Origin: Piliocolobus tephrosceles
Lineage: Eukaryota > Chordata > Mammalia > Primates > Cercopithecidae
NCBI RefSeq assembly: GCF_002776525.5
Contig: NC_045437.1
Span: forward strand, 135,672,621 to 135,736,620
Length of the DNA: 64,000 bases
Reading direction: 5' to 3'
Below, piece after piece: positions 45,501-57,669 of this stretch. Position numbers and translations under genes: made by a program. The notes beneath the pieces were generated by a model. The model saw only the letters and a list, made by a program, of their open reading frames with translations, made no database searches and was not told the DNA's origin. How positions within the stretch are numbered: position 1 is the stretch's first letter; each line of letters opens with the position of its first letter.

Positions 45501-48500
45501 ACTCTTTTTAGTCCCAAATCATATGCTGTCTTTATAAGCATCTGTGTTTCATCTGTAAAGGTCACCTCATCAACCAAACTTATACTCTTTTTGTATTGCC
45601 CCAAAAGTTCACAATCCATAGGAACAGAAACAATTTTGAAATACATCATCTGCTAATTAATTTCATTTTTTCAATACAGAGGTCTCTGGTAAATCTAATC
45701 AAATTCTGAAATAAGTTACAAAGTTTTTCAAGGACATATAATACTAATGGTATACATGGTATTACTATAATTCAGAAGAACATTGTGTGCATTCTTCCAA
45801 AGAAATACTACTGTCAAAGAACTACAAGTGTTAAATATTTTAAAATGACACAAAAGATATAACATCACCTATTTAATGTGGATAGAATGCACACAGAAAG
45901 TACTCAAATATTTTTTGAATGAAAGAATACATTAAGATATCTCAAAAGTGAAGAGAAACTCTGTTTTTCTATAGATAATGCCCAACAGGTGTAATTAATT
46001 TAAAATATTGCCAATATTTTCAGGCCAGGCGCAGTGGCTCACGCCTGTAATCCCAACATCCTGGGAGGCCAAAGCGGGTAGATCACCTGAGGTCAGGACT
46101 TCGAGACCAGCCTGGCCAACATAGTGAAACCTCATCTCTACTAAAAATACAAAAATTAGCTGGGCATGGTGACGCATGCCTGTAGTCCCAGCTACTCGGG
46201 AGGCTGAGGCACAAGAATTGCTTGAACCCTGGAGGCAGAGGTTGCAGTGAGCTGAGATCGCACCACTGCACTCTACCCTGGGTGCAGACTCCGTCTCAAA
46301 ATAAATAAATACATAAATAAATAAGTATATATACACATAGCAAATATTTCCTATTAGTAGTATTTAGGTAAATACAAATCTTGAAATTGTAACAGCAGAA
46401 GCCCTCCCCTCCCACCTTCTCTTAGCCAATAAGACTGATGTACAAGGTCAGTCATCACTTTCCCTAAAATGATTCACTTTAGATGCCATGAATCACTAAG
46501 GAGAGATTATTAGTCCATGTCCACTTGTTAAGGTCTATTCACAGTGTCATTAGTCATCATTATAAGTTGGAAAGGGAAATGAACTTTCTAAATCTATGGT
46601 CATGCAACACCAGGCATTAGCTTTAGACCAATGACAGGCATTTGAAAGAATTACCATATAATGAGAACATATGCTATCAAAAAAGCACTTCCTTTAAAAC
46701 GCCTATACTTATTTCAGGGTACTGAAAGAACCATTGCTGAACCAAAATAGTAGCCAGTAAGTAACTAGTCTTTCAAAACTCTAACAGAAGTTTATGGAAT
46801 GAAATGTCTAGGCCTTTTCTAAGAACAAGGTAAGATAAATCAGTTACCCACATTTTATGGTTAAGAATCAATAGTTTACTAAACTATTGATTATTATTAA
46901 GCTGTTTATTAAATAAACAGCTTCCCAGGCCTTTCCACTGGGGTTTCAAGTCCAGCGGGTCTGTGCCAAGGCCTAGGAATCTATATTTTAAATAACAACC
47001 TCAAGATGATTCTTAAGAAGAAGCTTGACAAATACAGAGATAAAATGTCTGACACATCATACTCTTCCTGAGGGTACTCATCTCTTTTGATTATGGAATT
47101 AGGCATCAAAATACTTAGTGAATGAAAAATTTTACAAATCATAATATAAATCCAAACTTATTAGCCCTACTTAAGTGATCAACACAGAAGTAGATGAAAA
47201 GAGAGTACAGGTAAGGCACAGATTTTTCAGCAGAAATGTGCAAAAGAACTCTGGATTAAAAGGTCAGACAATGTGGCTTATGCCTGTAATCTCAACACTT
47301 TGGGAGGCTGAGGCAGCAGGACAGCTTGAAGCCAGAAGTTCAAGACCAGCACAGGCATCTAAGTGAGACCTCTATCTCTACAAAAAATTTTAAAATTAGC
47401 TAGGTGTGCTGGCACGTGCCTGTAGTCCCAGCTACTCAGGAGGCTGAGGCAGGAGGATGACTTGAGACCAGGCGTTCAAAGCTGCAATGAGCTGTGATCA
47501 CACCACTGGACTCCAGCCTGAGTGACAGAGCAAGTCATCTCCAAAAATAAAGATAAAATAAAGGGCTATTTATGTAGGATTGGTTAAGCATGTTTTTGCT
47601 TAATGGCAACAGTGGACCCTGCTTCTTCATTTGGAACAACAGGATTAAGCTCTTTATCCTATCTCTCTTTACAATTATTGAAAAGGATTTAAAGACGGTT
47701 ATTGAAAAAGGCTTAAAGACAAATCATATTTCATTTGTATCTGAAGTCCATTAGAAAGTCTATCAGCTAAGAATCTCATATTCCTGTGAAACTGCATAAA
47801 ATTAATTAAATTTGATTTGATATTCTGAGTCAGAGCAGGAAAAATCACCAAGAGGTTTTTAAGCAAATGGTCTTGCTCCTCATCGCTTCCAATGATTCCA
47901 AGCTCTCGCTAACATTATTTATTCATAATGCTCCCAGAAGAAAATGCTTATGATTAACTACTATGACCCTGCATCTTCTGAGTTGCCATTTTGATTTCCC
48001 TCTGCATCTCTGCATGTATCAGAATAAAATTATACAAGATTCGGCTTTAAAATAAAGCATTTCAACTGAAAATCAATTAATTTGAATTTCAGGAAGTGTG
48101 GTGGCCAGCATCAATTCCAGGTGAGTTGAACTGAGATTTTAACCTAACCGGCACAGACACTATGTGAAAAAGTAGAATTTAGATAAACATTTTTCACTCT
48201 AATTGTTGAAAAATTATAAAATACAACTAATTCCCCGTGTAACGATTCAGCCCTTTCTGCTCCATCTGGAGAGTAGCTGTTCCCCATATCTCGAATTTAA
48301 CACAGCTTTCAGTTAAATAATCCTTAGATATGTAGGTGTGGCAGATTGAGAAAATTTTGCTTCAACATCATCTTTGTTTGATTATAAAACTGCTGAGGTT
48401 AGGAGTAATTGCTGCGGTAGTGAGAAAAAAACAATAACTCCAACCACTGCTCCACTTTCCCATGGTGCTGGGAGGAGGCAAGAGAGCTTTGTAATAAACA

Positions 48501-51500
48501 TTAATCTCCTTCTCGGAAAAGAACTGTGTGAAGGTCTGCAGCAAAACAATTCCTTACATTTGTACAGAACATCATGCTTCCCAAAGCATTTTCACTTACA
48601 TTAATTTAATCTGATATGGAACAAGCACGTAAAAGCAGAGATAATGCTTCAGGATGTAGTAACAAAGGGGAACAAACATATCTGGGTCATCTGAGCCTTC
48701 CAAGGCCCCTTGGCTTTTACAATACAACAGACTTCCATTTTGATAACTGGAAGGTTAAATTACAGGACACCTTTATGGATTAGGTACCTGGCTTGGCACA
48801 TTATAAATAAACATTTTTTAAATGCACCTGTGATTCTTTATTTACCTCCTTGTGGTTGACAAACAACTTTAAAAATGTGTTATACTATTTGTTATAATAT
48901 TACAATTAAAGTACCACTCTATGCACCAGTCTTGTTATCTATTATTTAATAATTATTAGCAATTGGTTTTATGATCTCAGTCTCATTACAGAACAGGTAA
49001 GAGTAAAACAGTACAGTTATTGTCATTTACACTAAATTAAAATTGACATGCCTATGGCTGAAGAATAAGCCATTACTAGCAATTTTCATTGACAAACCAA
49101 GTCCTGAGGAGTTAGATATTAAAGACAGTTGTTAGATAAAAAATACGGCATTACTACTGGAAGACATTTTCTAATGCTAAGAATATTAAAAATCTTACCT
49201 ATATATAAATTGGACCTGAATTCCACATTGTGGTCTCTCACTGCCATATCTTGTGCTTCTAAGAGAACCTTAAATAAGAAAAAGAAAAGCATTTAATTGG
49301 CTAACCCTGAAGTAAAATGGAATTAAGTTTCTCATCTCTCATGATCTCTGTACTATGACTGCTAATCACGTGCTTCCATAGTCAATTTTAAAAAGAGAAT
49401 ATCAAATGATAAGAGTACAAAGGAGACAGGAGCTTTCCTTCCTTAGACCAAGAATTGTAAATGCAGAGAACACAGCCCATCCTACTAAGTTTTAAATGAC
49501 ACGTGTAAGCTATAAAGGAGATAGTGGCACTTGTAAGCAGTACCCTTGGAAAGGAACATTATGTCTCTGAGTCAGAAACTTGTCAAAAAGTTCCCAAGGC
49601 CGGATGCGGTGGCTCACACCTCTGTGATCCCAGCATTTCAGGAGGCCAAGATGGGCAGATCACATGAGGCCAGGAGTTTGGGACCAGTCTGGCCAACATG
49701 TCAAAACCCCGTTTCTACTAAAAATACAAAAATCAGCCAGGTGTGGTAGTACATACCTCTAATCCCAGGTACGTGGAAGGCTGAGGCTGGAGGATCACGT
49801 GAACCCAGGAGGTGGAGGTTGCAGTGAGCCAAGATTGCACCACTGCACTCCAGCCTGGGCAACAGAGACCCTATCTTAAAAAACAAACACAAAGTTCATG
49901 AAACTCAATAGCTTAATCTTACTGAAAAGTCTTAGCTGGGATGGTGGCTAGCTGGGATGGTGGCTCATGCCTATAATACCAGCACTTTGGGAGGCTGAGG
50001 CAGGAGGATCGCTTGAGGCCAGGAGTTCGAGACCAGCCCATCTCTACAAAAGTAAAAAAATTGCTGGATGTGGTGGCGCACACCTGCAGTTCCAGCTATT
50101 TGGGAAGCTGAAGGACGAAAATCCCTTGAGCTCAGGAAGTCAAAGCTGCAGTGAGCTGTGATCGTGCCACTATATTCCAGCCCTGGGCAATGGAGTGAAA
50201 CTCTGCCTCTAAAAAAACAAAAATCTAATTAAAAACTAGAATAAAATAAAAATTCTTAAACTTTGGATGCAGAGTAACCTTTAACATCAGACAAGTAGAG
50301 AAAATCACTCTTGATATAATAATTTCCTTGAAGAGGTTATCAAATTTACTCTCCATGGATATCAAATTAACTTCCTCCAGAACACATTTTTGTAAAAATA
50401 CAAGAACACGTTTTTGTAAAAATATGACAATTGGGCCAGCCACAGTGGCTCTCCCCTGTAATCCCAGCACTTTGGGAGGCTGAGGTGGGCAGATCATGAG
50501 GTCAAGAGATCGAGACCATCCTGGCCAACATGGTGAAATCCCTTCTCTACTAAATATTCAAAAATATTAGCCAGGTGTGGTGGCGCACATCTGTAGTCCC
50601 AGCTACTCAGGAGGCTGAGGCAGGAGAATCACTTGAAACCAGGAGATGGAGGTTACAGTGAGCCAAGATGGCACCACTGTACTCCAGCCTGGGTGACAGG
50701 GCAAGACTCCGTCTCAAAAAAAAAAAGACAATTGTCAGAAATAACAGAAACCAGATCAAAATTTTTACGCCTTAAAAGATAAAGAATGTAGTACGTGGCT
50801 GGGTACACAACGAATACTTGTAAATGCATTCTGCATTGAATTAAATATAGCAAAATCATAGCATTACAAAGGAATCTTTTAGAAGTCTGAATCTACCAAT
50901 CTCAACTATTTAACTATTACCACTAAACTGAAAGGTATGAACTGACTTTTGGTGAGAATTAACTGAATATATAGAAAATAATGCTGATATCCCCAGATGG
51001 TAAGGGACAATAATCAATACAACTTTTTGTAATAAGACTATTAAAAAAGAAAAATAGGTCGGACGCAGTGGCTCACGCCTGTAATCACAGCACTTTGGGA
51101 GGCCGAGGTGGGCGAATCACCTGAGGTCAGGAGTTCAAGACCAGCCTGGCCAATATGGTGAAATCCCATCTCTACTAAAAATACAAAAGTATTATCTGGG
51201 TATGGTGGCGCACATCTATAGTCCCAGCTACTCGGGAGGCTGAGGCAGAAGAATCACTTGAACCCAGGAGGCGGAGACTGCAGTGAGCCGAGACCGTGCC
51301 ACTGCACTCCAGCCTGTCCAACAGAGCTAGACTCCATCTCAAAAAAAAATTCTCCTTTATAGGAAAAAAAAAAAAAATTTGAAAAAGTATACCTTGAAGT
51401 TCAGCCTTGCTCCAAGAAATAAATAATATATATACAAACACAGATACATACACACAAATATACATACATGTATACAAATATATGCACCAAGCCCCAAATC

Positions 51501-54500
51501 ACTAAAAATAAAGTTCATCACATCATAAGCAGTAAAAAACAGATAAATATCTGGTGGAAATAAAAGCATCTCAGGAAATAAACACCTAAAGCACACAACA
51601 TTCCTAAGCATACATACATTTAATAAACTGAGCACCCTAAATCTGTATTATATAAAATATGCATTTACAACAGAAAATTTATTCATAATTTAGGCTAAGC
51701 TTACTAATAATTGCAAAACAGCTGCATTCCCCAGTTCCCCATTCCCTACCACACCCAAACTTGTAAGTTTACCTCTCTAATTATTTTGGCCCCTTTTTTG
51801 TCATTGAATTCCAACTGAGCCAAAGCCTGGTCAATAGACATTCCTCGTATCTAGAATTAAAGGGTGAGAGACAAAAGAAAATAAATTAGTTTACAAAGTC
51901 AATGTTTCCTTTTCAATGAAAGCCTTACATGATTTGAGTAACTTCTAAAATCAGTGAATTGAACCCAAGCAAAAAAGAAGAAAACAAGCTTGAGAGGAGA
52001 TACTATTCTCTTTTAGTCAAAATGAAACAAACATTTTAACCATAAAACTGAGACTGTAATAGTTTCAATAACATTAAAGGACAGTAAACATGACAGAGAC
52101 CACAGGTTGGTAACGACTACGCTAGGCATTCAAGGCATCTCCTTCTCCTATAGGATAAATGTATTACGTGTACACTTGCTGCTTCTGTCTCTCCTCATCT
52201 ACAAATTTCACTTCCTAGGGGAAAAAACATAAAACCAACTGTTTCAAAACAGGTTGAATCAAGTTTACAGATAAATAAGTAGATTTCCTGGATTCTCTGG
52301 TTATAGCCAAACTCCTGATGCCTTTTAGTATCTATCTATCCAATGTGATTTAGTTTCTCAGAAAAAGGTGAAAATTAAGGAAAATCATACATCTCTGAAC
52401 AATCATTCTTTTGGTTACCTACCAATTGTATCATATTCCTCACAAATCTTTTTTATTTTTCAAATCCTGGGGTGAGGGTTGGGGAGGGGAACTCATAGCT
52501 TCTTTCCTAAATTATTATATGGTAATAGTCATTGTAGCTTACCAATTTTGCCAAATACCACATCTTGTCTTTGCTATATTTTATTTGTCTTCGACAGTGG
52601 TAGATTTCCTTACAAATAGGAAAACAAAGGACAGAAAGAACATTTTAGCAGGTTTATCACAAAATGGCAGTAACATATACTGTTATTAAAGTAAAAACTT
52701 TCTAGGCCTAAAGAAAATGCTGCCATAAGAAACAGAAACATTACTAAGAATTTAAAGATTATTTCCCCCTACATAAAGTTGTATTTTTCCAAAGTCTCAC
52801 TATGTTAAAAGATTACTAAGGGAGAAATAGAAACTATACAATGGCTGGTTTGTGTCATCACTTGCAACATTTCTATCCAAAGAAATACTAAAAGATTTAA
52901 ATTAAAGTATCTTGAAAACATTTAGCTGATTAAAAGGACAAAAGAAAAGTACAAGAAAAAGTTCAGTATTAATGAGGAGAAAAATGGCAAAATGGACAAA
53001 ATAAGTGTTTTCATGTGAAAAGCCAATATTCTAGGTGTTTGGTCAACAGCATACGTTCTAGAATCAGACTGACTGGATTTGAATCCTAACTCTGCCATTT
53101 ACTAGCTACATAATCTTGAGCAAGCTACTTAACCTCTCTCTAATTTTCCTCTTCTGTAAAATAAATAAAATGATAATTAGAGGGAAATAAAATAACCTAT
53201 TCCAAGAAACTATTTTATAGTGCCTGGCACATGGTAACTTCTCAGTAAATGTTAGCTTTTATTATCTTCTATTTAAAGTGGTAGGTATGTCCTGTTTAAT
53301 TACAATGTATAGTTCAAAAAGCACTTTTTGCTCATTATTTCATTTAGTCTAACTCTATGAGTTGAGAGAGGAAATATTTTATATAAACTGAAAATCAGAG
53401 AAATCAAGTGACTTAAGACCACAGGTTTGCAAGAGACAAAGTTGGAATTCAAAGAACAGAAAAAGTATGATACATCTGATACAATGTCTAACACATCTAC
53501 CTTCAAAAGTTTCTCTACTGACTCTAAAACCCACTTTCTTTCCACTACTATACCAAACTGCCACTTTAAAAAAAAAAAAAATTAGAAAACATGTGTTATG
53601 GGAAATTGTAGCAAGGAGGTCTCAAAACTTTCTAACATTCTGACTCCTGCTGGACATTTTCAAATGCCTTAGAAAGAGCAGTTTTCTCAAGTGGCCATCT
53701 TTTAATATGTGGCAGATTTCAGCTGCAATAGAAGCAGACAGCCTGAAACTATAGCAATAGCCTAATTACATTTTCAGCAATAAAGTGTCCTGGGGAGACA
53801 GGGAGAGGAAAGAACTGTCACGACTGATAATAATAATCTGCAAAAATTAATCCACTCAACGAAATCTTTTATATAGAAAAGACCCTTTAATTTGTGCACT
53901 CTTGTGGTGGGATACCTTTAAACTTTAATTTTGTATGATTACCCTCAAATTTTACGCATATAAAAAATTGTAATCCTGACCAGAGGATGGCAAAAAGGAA
54001 TGAAGTGTTTACAAGAAAGGCGAAAATTACTCAATCATCCTCTTCCAAAACTGAAAGAAAACCTCAGCATTTACTTTGGGCAGGTGAAATGTCTAAGGGC
54101 ACTTTCTAAAGATAAACGAGACAAAGTCTCAGTACGTAAGTATCAAGCAAATAGATAAAGTAACAAAGTTGGAGGTCGGAAGGCCTAGTTATATATCTCT
54201 GCCATTAACTGACCTATACAGCAAATTAGATAAAGTGAGGATAAGATATGTAAAATAGTTATTCAAACGAAATAAATGTATGTCTAAATTATAAAATATC
54301 TAAATCAATAACTTTTAAATAAATCAATTTATTTTTAAATGCATATAATAATTCAAATGAGGAAAAAGTGTTACCTAATAAAAGTTCTGGCCAGGCGCTG
54401 TGGCTCATGCCTGTAATCCCAGCACTTTGGGAGGCCGAGGCAGGCAGATCGCTTGAGCCCAGGAGTTTGAGACCAGCCCGGGCAACATGACAAAAACTCA

Positions 54501-57190
54501 TCTCTACCAAAAATACAAAAATCAGCCGGAAGTGGTGGCACATACCTGTGGTCCCAGCTGCTCAGGAGGCTGAGGTGGGAAGATCTCTTCAGCCCAGGAG
54601 ATCAAGGCTATAGTGAGCCATGATTGCACAACTGCACTCTAGCCTGGGCAACAGAGTGAGACCCTGTCTCAAAAAAGAAAAAAAAAAGTTCTAGGCCAGC
54701 TGCGGTGACTCACACCTGTAATCCCAACACTTTGGGAGGCCAAGGTGGGTGGATCACTTGATGCTAGGAGTTTGAGAACAGCTTGGACCACACAGAGAAA
54801 CCCTATCTCTACTAAAAATACAAAATTAGCTGGGCATGGTGGCACACGCCTGTAACCCCAACTACTTGGGAGGCTGAGGCACAAGAATCGCTTGAGCCCA
54901 GAAGGTGGAGGCTGCAGTGAGCCGAGATCATGCTACTGCACTCCAGCTGGGCAACAGACCTAGACCTTGTCTCAAAAAAAAAAAAAAGTTCTTATTAGAG
55001 CTTTATGAGATTCCGATTCACATTAACGTATTATTATCAGCATGTTGACTAATTCATAAATTAAAAATATGTCTCATATAGAAATGGTTGCTGGGGGAGT
55101 GAAGAAAAAGAGAAAAAAAAGAAATGGTAGCTCAAAGAGTTTTGACAGTCTCATTACACTTTTCATTTATTTAACATGGCTATTTTTCAAAGACACTACA
55201 AAAGTAAACTCAAGCCCGAATTAACAACGTGTGACTATCATAAAGAAAGCCCTTTAATTTCTCTCTGGCTCATTTTCTTTATATGAAGCCCCATATAAGA
55301 TGAAATCTACATAAGAATCTATATTCTTTGGAAATTGGTGCTAGCTAAACTACGAAGTTAGTCTTAAAAATATGAGAACTAACCTAAAACAACTCTACAT
55401 TGGTAATGTTCATTTTAATTTACTGCTACGGGATTTGTTCGCTATCCCATCCACTATTATTTATTGACTATATATTCTAATGCAAAAGATCAGACCTAGG
55501 TAGAATGGTAGATACTACCTGGCCCTCTTTTCAGCTAGAGATAAAACTGATTTTAATAATGGTTGCAGCTGGCAGATTGGAAATTCTAAGAGACATTGTA
55601 CATTATAGCACAGTATTGTGAACTATATGGCCAGTGAATACATTATTCCTGGCAAGTTAGGTATTTATGAAGGGTATCGGTATTCCCAGTCATAAAAGAT
55701 ACAACTGATACACCAATATTAAATTACTAAATACTATTTAAAGTCAGAAAATGTTCATATTTCCCAAATGTCATAATTTATCCCCCAAAGGATTACTGTA
55801 ACAAAATCTGTGCAAAATAGAGAAATTAAGGTTTTTCCAAAGTACTTATATCAAATCGAATCAAATGTCTTCCCACAGGCACTTGTATAAGAAGGATAAA
55901 CGATACAAAAAAGTTAATCAGAATAGTTTCATTAAATACAACACACAACAAATTACTGAACTGATAGTGTTCATCATTTGCTAGAGTTAAGCAGATGACA
56001 TACTACCAACTATTTGCGTTTTGCCACTTGGGATATATCCTAAAGTACATTTTTTTAGTATTTAAAGATATAAAACAAACACACACAACAAAACTGTGCT
56101 GTTAGATTCTGGACTGGACAAATACTGTTATAATTTATTTCCAATTAATAACTGATTCCAAAGAACTCAGGTAAGAAGCAAAAAAAGTTCATTACTTACA
56201 GAAAATTTTTTATTTATGGTATTTGTGCAATTATGTAACATTTCATTTAGTAAATTTTGGTTAATTACAAAATGGAGACCAGCCTGGCTAACATGGCAAA
56301 ACCCCGTATCTATGAAAAATACAAAAATTAGCCGGGCGTCGTGGCAGGCGCCTGTAATCCCAGCTACTCCAGAGGTTGAGGCAGGAGAATCCCTTGAACC
56401 TGGGAGGTGGAGGTTGCAGTGAGTCAATATCATGCCATTGCACTCCAGCTGGGCAACACAGCAAGACTTTGTCTCAAAAATAATAAAATAAAATAAAACA
56501 AACAAAATGGAGTCAACACTTAATAGCCTAGACTGACAAATCTTTCAAGTTGTGATGTCATGACAAAATAGGAAAGTTGAAAAGTTATTTGTTTATTCTG
56601 TGCAGATAACGGTAAGATTAATCTCCAGTAGGAATCCAATGATTAAGTTCAAACTTTAGGTTCAAATTGCAAAACAAACAAGCAAAAAACAGTGTCTATA
56701 TTCAAATATATAACACTGGAAAATCATATACACAATTTAAACATTGGCCAATAATTTAAGTCATTGTTGCCAACTCCATATGCTCCATCATTAAGAGCTA
56801 CTCAGCAAGCCTCTCAGAGTCAAAAATCAGTATGTCTTAAACTCTTAGCTTAGTTTTAGAGTTAAGGTCCCTAATACAGGAAGTTAAGTAAAGACAAATA
56901 AGTAAAGAATAACAATCCTTTTCAACTATCAAAGAGATAAATCTAGTACATCTGTGTCAATTAGAGCAAATGGTTGTATAATTTTTTTAACACAGAATAA
57001 TAAATCATTACTAACCACTTAAGAGTAAGAGCATTACCAGAATTAAGAGATTATTTCTACCCACGAACTTACTGCTGGTCTCCGAGGTTCTCCAGGCAGT
57101 TGAGGAGGATAAACAATTTTATTCTTCTTCTCCCATTTTCGAGAAATGTCAAGAGAAGCACTTGTGTGGATATATGATTGAGGTAAAACA
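42379..57190 (-). CDS. MRPL22: MRPL22, exons 3-7 (5' end outside window)
   Basis: Mitochondrial large-subunit ribosomal protein uL22m. In the family this protein binds rRNA and helps line the peptide exit tunnel of the mitoribosome. Five coding blocks on the minus strand (57190-57073, 52608-52543, 51850-51773, 49268-49199, 42590-42379) join in frame. Each has AG before it, and each of the first four has GT after it. They total 544 nt. A 206-codon protein needs 621 nt with the stop, so exactly 77 nt (25 codons plus two bases) are missing upstream, which fits my memory of the human protein length. The joined product reads through SYIHTSASLDISRKWEKK, then RGMSIDQALAQLEFNDKKGA, EAQDMAVRDHNVEFRSNLYI and ends NRTIIHTL. 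No internal stop is seen. The start codon and the rest of the mitochondrial targeting peptide were not found up to position 64000. Exon numbering assumes the seven-exon human structure. Confidence 0.95.
42745..43255 (+). repeat. Ancient interspersed repeat, longest copy
   Basis: AAGGACCAGGCACTATTCTA, then AAGCAAGTGCAAAGGCCCAA, then GATGGGAAGCCACTGGAGTC. Lies within the last MRPL22 intron. Same family as 3330 and 44960. Family name not assigned. Confidence 0.65.
43256..43460 (+). mobile_element. MER5-type DNA transposon
   Basis: CCCAAATGCTGGTTCTCTGA, then GATGCTGAGACTTCACCTCT and GGAACTCTGGC. Confidence 0.75.
43548..43843 (+). mobile_element. Alu, antisense to MRPL22
   Basis: GGCCGGGCGCGGTGGCTCAC start and a 19-A tail. 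Confidence 0.95.
43844..44955. other. MRPL22 intron, unique
   Basis: No exon-like sequence matching MRPL22 and no clear repeat. Confidence 0.45.
44956..45075 (+). repeat. Ancient interspersed repeat, short copy
   Basis: CATTCATTCACTCAGCAAAC, then ACCAGGCTCTGTCCTGGGCT. Start segment only. Confidence 0.6.
45180..45640 (+). repeat. L2-like fragment, doubtful
   Basis: C/T-rich text with CCTCCAGACTCCCAAATGCC and ACCATTTGTCTGTATTACTC recalls L2, but it is strongly diverged. Confidence 0.35.
46023..46325 (+). mobile_element. Alu with AAAT tail, antisense to MRPL22
   Basis: GGCCAGGCGCAGTGGCTCAC start and an ATAAATAAATACATAAATAA tail. Confidence 0.95.
46326..47261. other. MRPL22 intron
   Basis: 46925-47035 resembles MER5 (AAGGCCTAGGAATCTATATT). 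Otherwise unique. Confidence 0.5.
47262..47564 (+). mobile_element. Old Alu, antisense to MRPL22
   Basis: Diverged (GGTCAGACAATGTGGCTTAT) with AAAATAAAG tail. Confidence 0.92.
47565..49198. other. MRPL22 intron, longest repeat-free part
   Basis: About 1.6 kb with no recognised transposon. AT-rich. No further exon was found. Confidence 0.45.
49199..49268 (-). CDS. MRPL22: MRPL22 exon 6 (residues 114-136 plus one base)
   Basis: 70 bp. 23 codons run from VLLEAQDMAV to SNLYI, and the last base G opens the alanine codon finished by exon 7. Acceptor ATTTAAG, donor GTAAGATT. Unlike exons 4 and 5, losing this exon would shift the frame. Confidence 0.95.
49598..49890 (+). mobile_element. Alu, antisense to MRPL22
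   Basis: GGCCGGATGCGGTGGCTCAC start. Short AAAGTTC flanks. Confidence 0.93.
49933..50221 (+). mobile_element. Alu with 16-bp tandem duplication at its start
   Basis: TAGCTGGGATGGTGGC occurs twice in a row (49933-49948, 49949-49964). The rest of the Alu is diverged. Confidence 0.92.
50380..50427. repeat. 24-bp tandem duplication
   Basis: 50380-50403 and 50404-50427 share GAACAC.TTTTTGTAAAAATA with few changes. Located just left of an Alu. Confidence 0.85.
50434..50726 (+). mobile_element. Alu, antisense to MRPL22
   Basis: TSD GACAATTG at 50426-50433 and 50727-50734. Confidence 0.94.
51057..51349 (+). mobile_element. Alu, antisense to MRPL22
   Basis: GGTCGGACGCAGTGGCTCAC start with a short A tail, about 420 bp from exon 5. 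Confidence 0.94.
51773..51850 (-). CDS. MRPL22: MRPL22 exon 5 (residues 88-113)
   Basis: 78 bp, 26 codons, phase 0 at both ends. It starts IRGMSIDQALAQLEF and ends AKIIRE. Acceptor ATTCTAG, donor GTAAACTT (weaker at +4). This is the start of the conserved uL22 fold. Skipping this exon would keep the frame but remove core helix sequence. Confidence 0.95.
52543..52608 (-). CDS. MRPL22: MRPL22 exon 4 (residues 66-87)
   Basis: 66 bp, exactly 22 codons, phase 0 at both ends. It reads EIYHCRRQIKYS and ends MWYLAKL. Acceptor TTTGTAAG, donor GTAAGCTA. The exon is too short to stand out by itself. It was found by looking for the segment that must lie between exons 3 and 5. Confidence 0.94.
53045..53265 (+). 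repeat. MIR
   Basis: GAATCAGACTGACTGGATTT, then AGTGCCTGGCACATGGTAAC. Confidence 0.9.
53290..53560 (+). repeat. MIR, second copy
   Basis: AAAAAGCACTTTTTGCTCAT, then AATCAAGTGACTTAAGACCA. A second MIR in the same orientation 30 bp after the first. Confidence 0.7.
53575..54378. other. MRPL22 intron, unique
   Basis: No recognised repeat or exon. Confidence 0.4.
54389..54683 (+). mobile_element. Alu, first of tandem pair
   Basis: AAAAGTTCT occurs before it (54380-54388), between the two Alus and after the second, consistent with two insertions at one target. Confidence 0.94.
54694..54986 (+). mobile_element. Alu, second of tandem pair
   Basis: Starts GGCCAGCTGCGGTGACTCAC. Same flanking word as the first copy. 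Confidence 0.94.
54995..56266. other. MRPL22 intron, unique
   Basis: AT-rich, with no recognised repeat or exon. Confidence 0.4.
56278..56501 (+). mobile_element. 5'-truncated Alu, antisense to MRPL22
   Basis: Perfect 11-bp TSD ACAAAATGGAG at 56267-56277 and 56502-56512. Truncation at insertion. Confidence 0.95.
57073..57190 (-). CDS. MRPL22: MRPL22 exon 3 (residues 27-65)
   Basis: 118 bp. The acceptor ends ATTTCAG just above 57190 and the donor is GTAAGTTC below 57073. The first base (T) completes a glycine codon begun in the missing exon. Then 39 codons start VLPQSYIHTS and end LPGEPRRPA. It covers the end of the targeting region and the start of the mature protein. The basic run RKWEKKNK is visible. 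Confidence 0.95.
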
Positions 57191-57669
57191 CTGAAATGAA
57201 AGAAGCCTATAAAACAACAGACACTTAGGGGATCTTTTTGTAGAGTTTACATATCTTTTGAACCATATCAGCTCCATTTTGATGAAAACAATTTAAGGAT
57301 CACAAGTGGAAATATTCCAGAGGTATTTATTAATAGAGACTACTTTTAAAGACAACAAAGAGCCAGTTACAGAGGCTAACAAGAGAGAAAGTAAACGCAC
57401 ATAAGTCAAACCGTTATTAGATATTAACCCAAGATTTCTTGCCCGGACTGGCCAATAACACTGTCTTCTATAAGTCACCCACTCCTAAGAAAGATTTAGA
57501 GAAGACATAATGAGCTCTCTGATCTGACCTGTAAGATTGCCCAACTTTGTTGAGTAACTAAGACAAATGCACAAAACAATTAGAAGACAATATGAAATCA
57601 CGTAACTAAAATATAGGAAACAGCAGAGTATGTCAGAGGTGACTTCAGGTGAATCTTGAACATCGTTAT

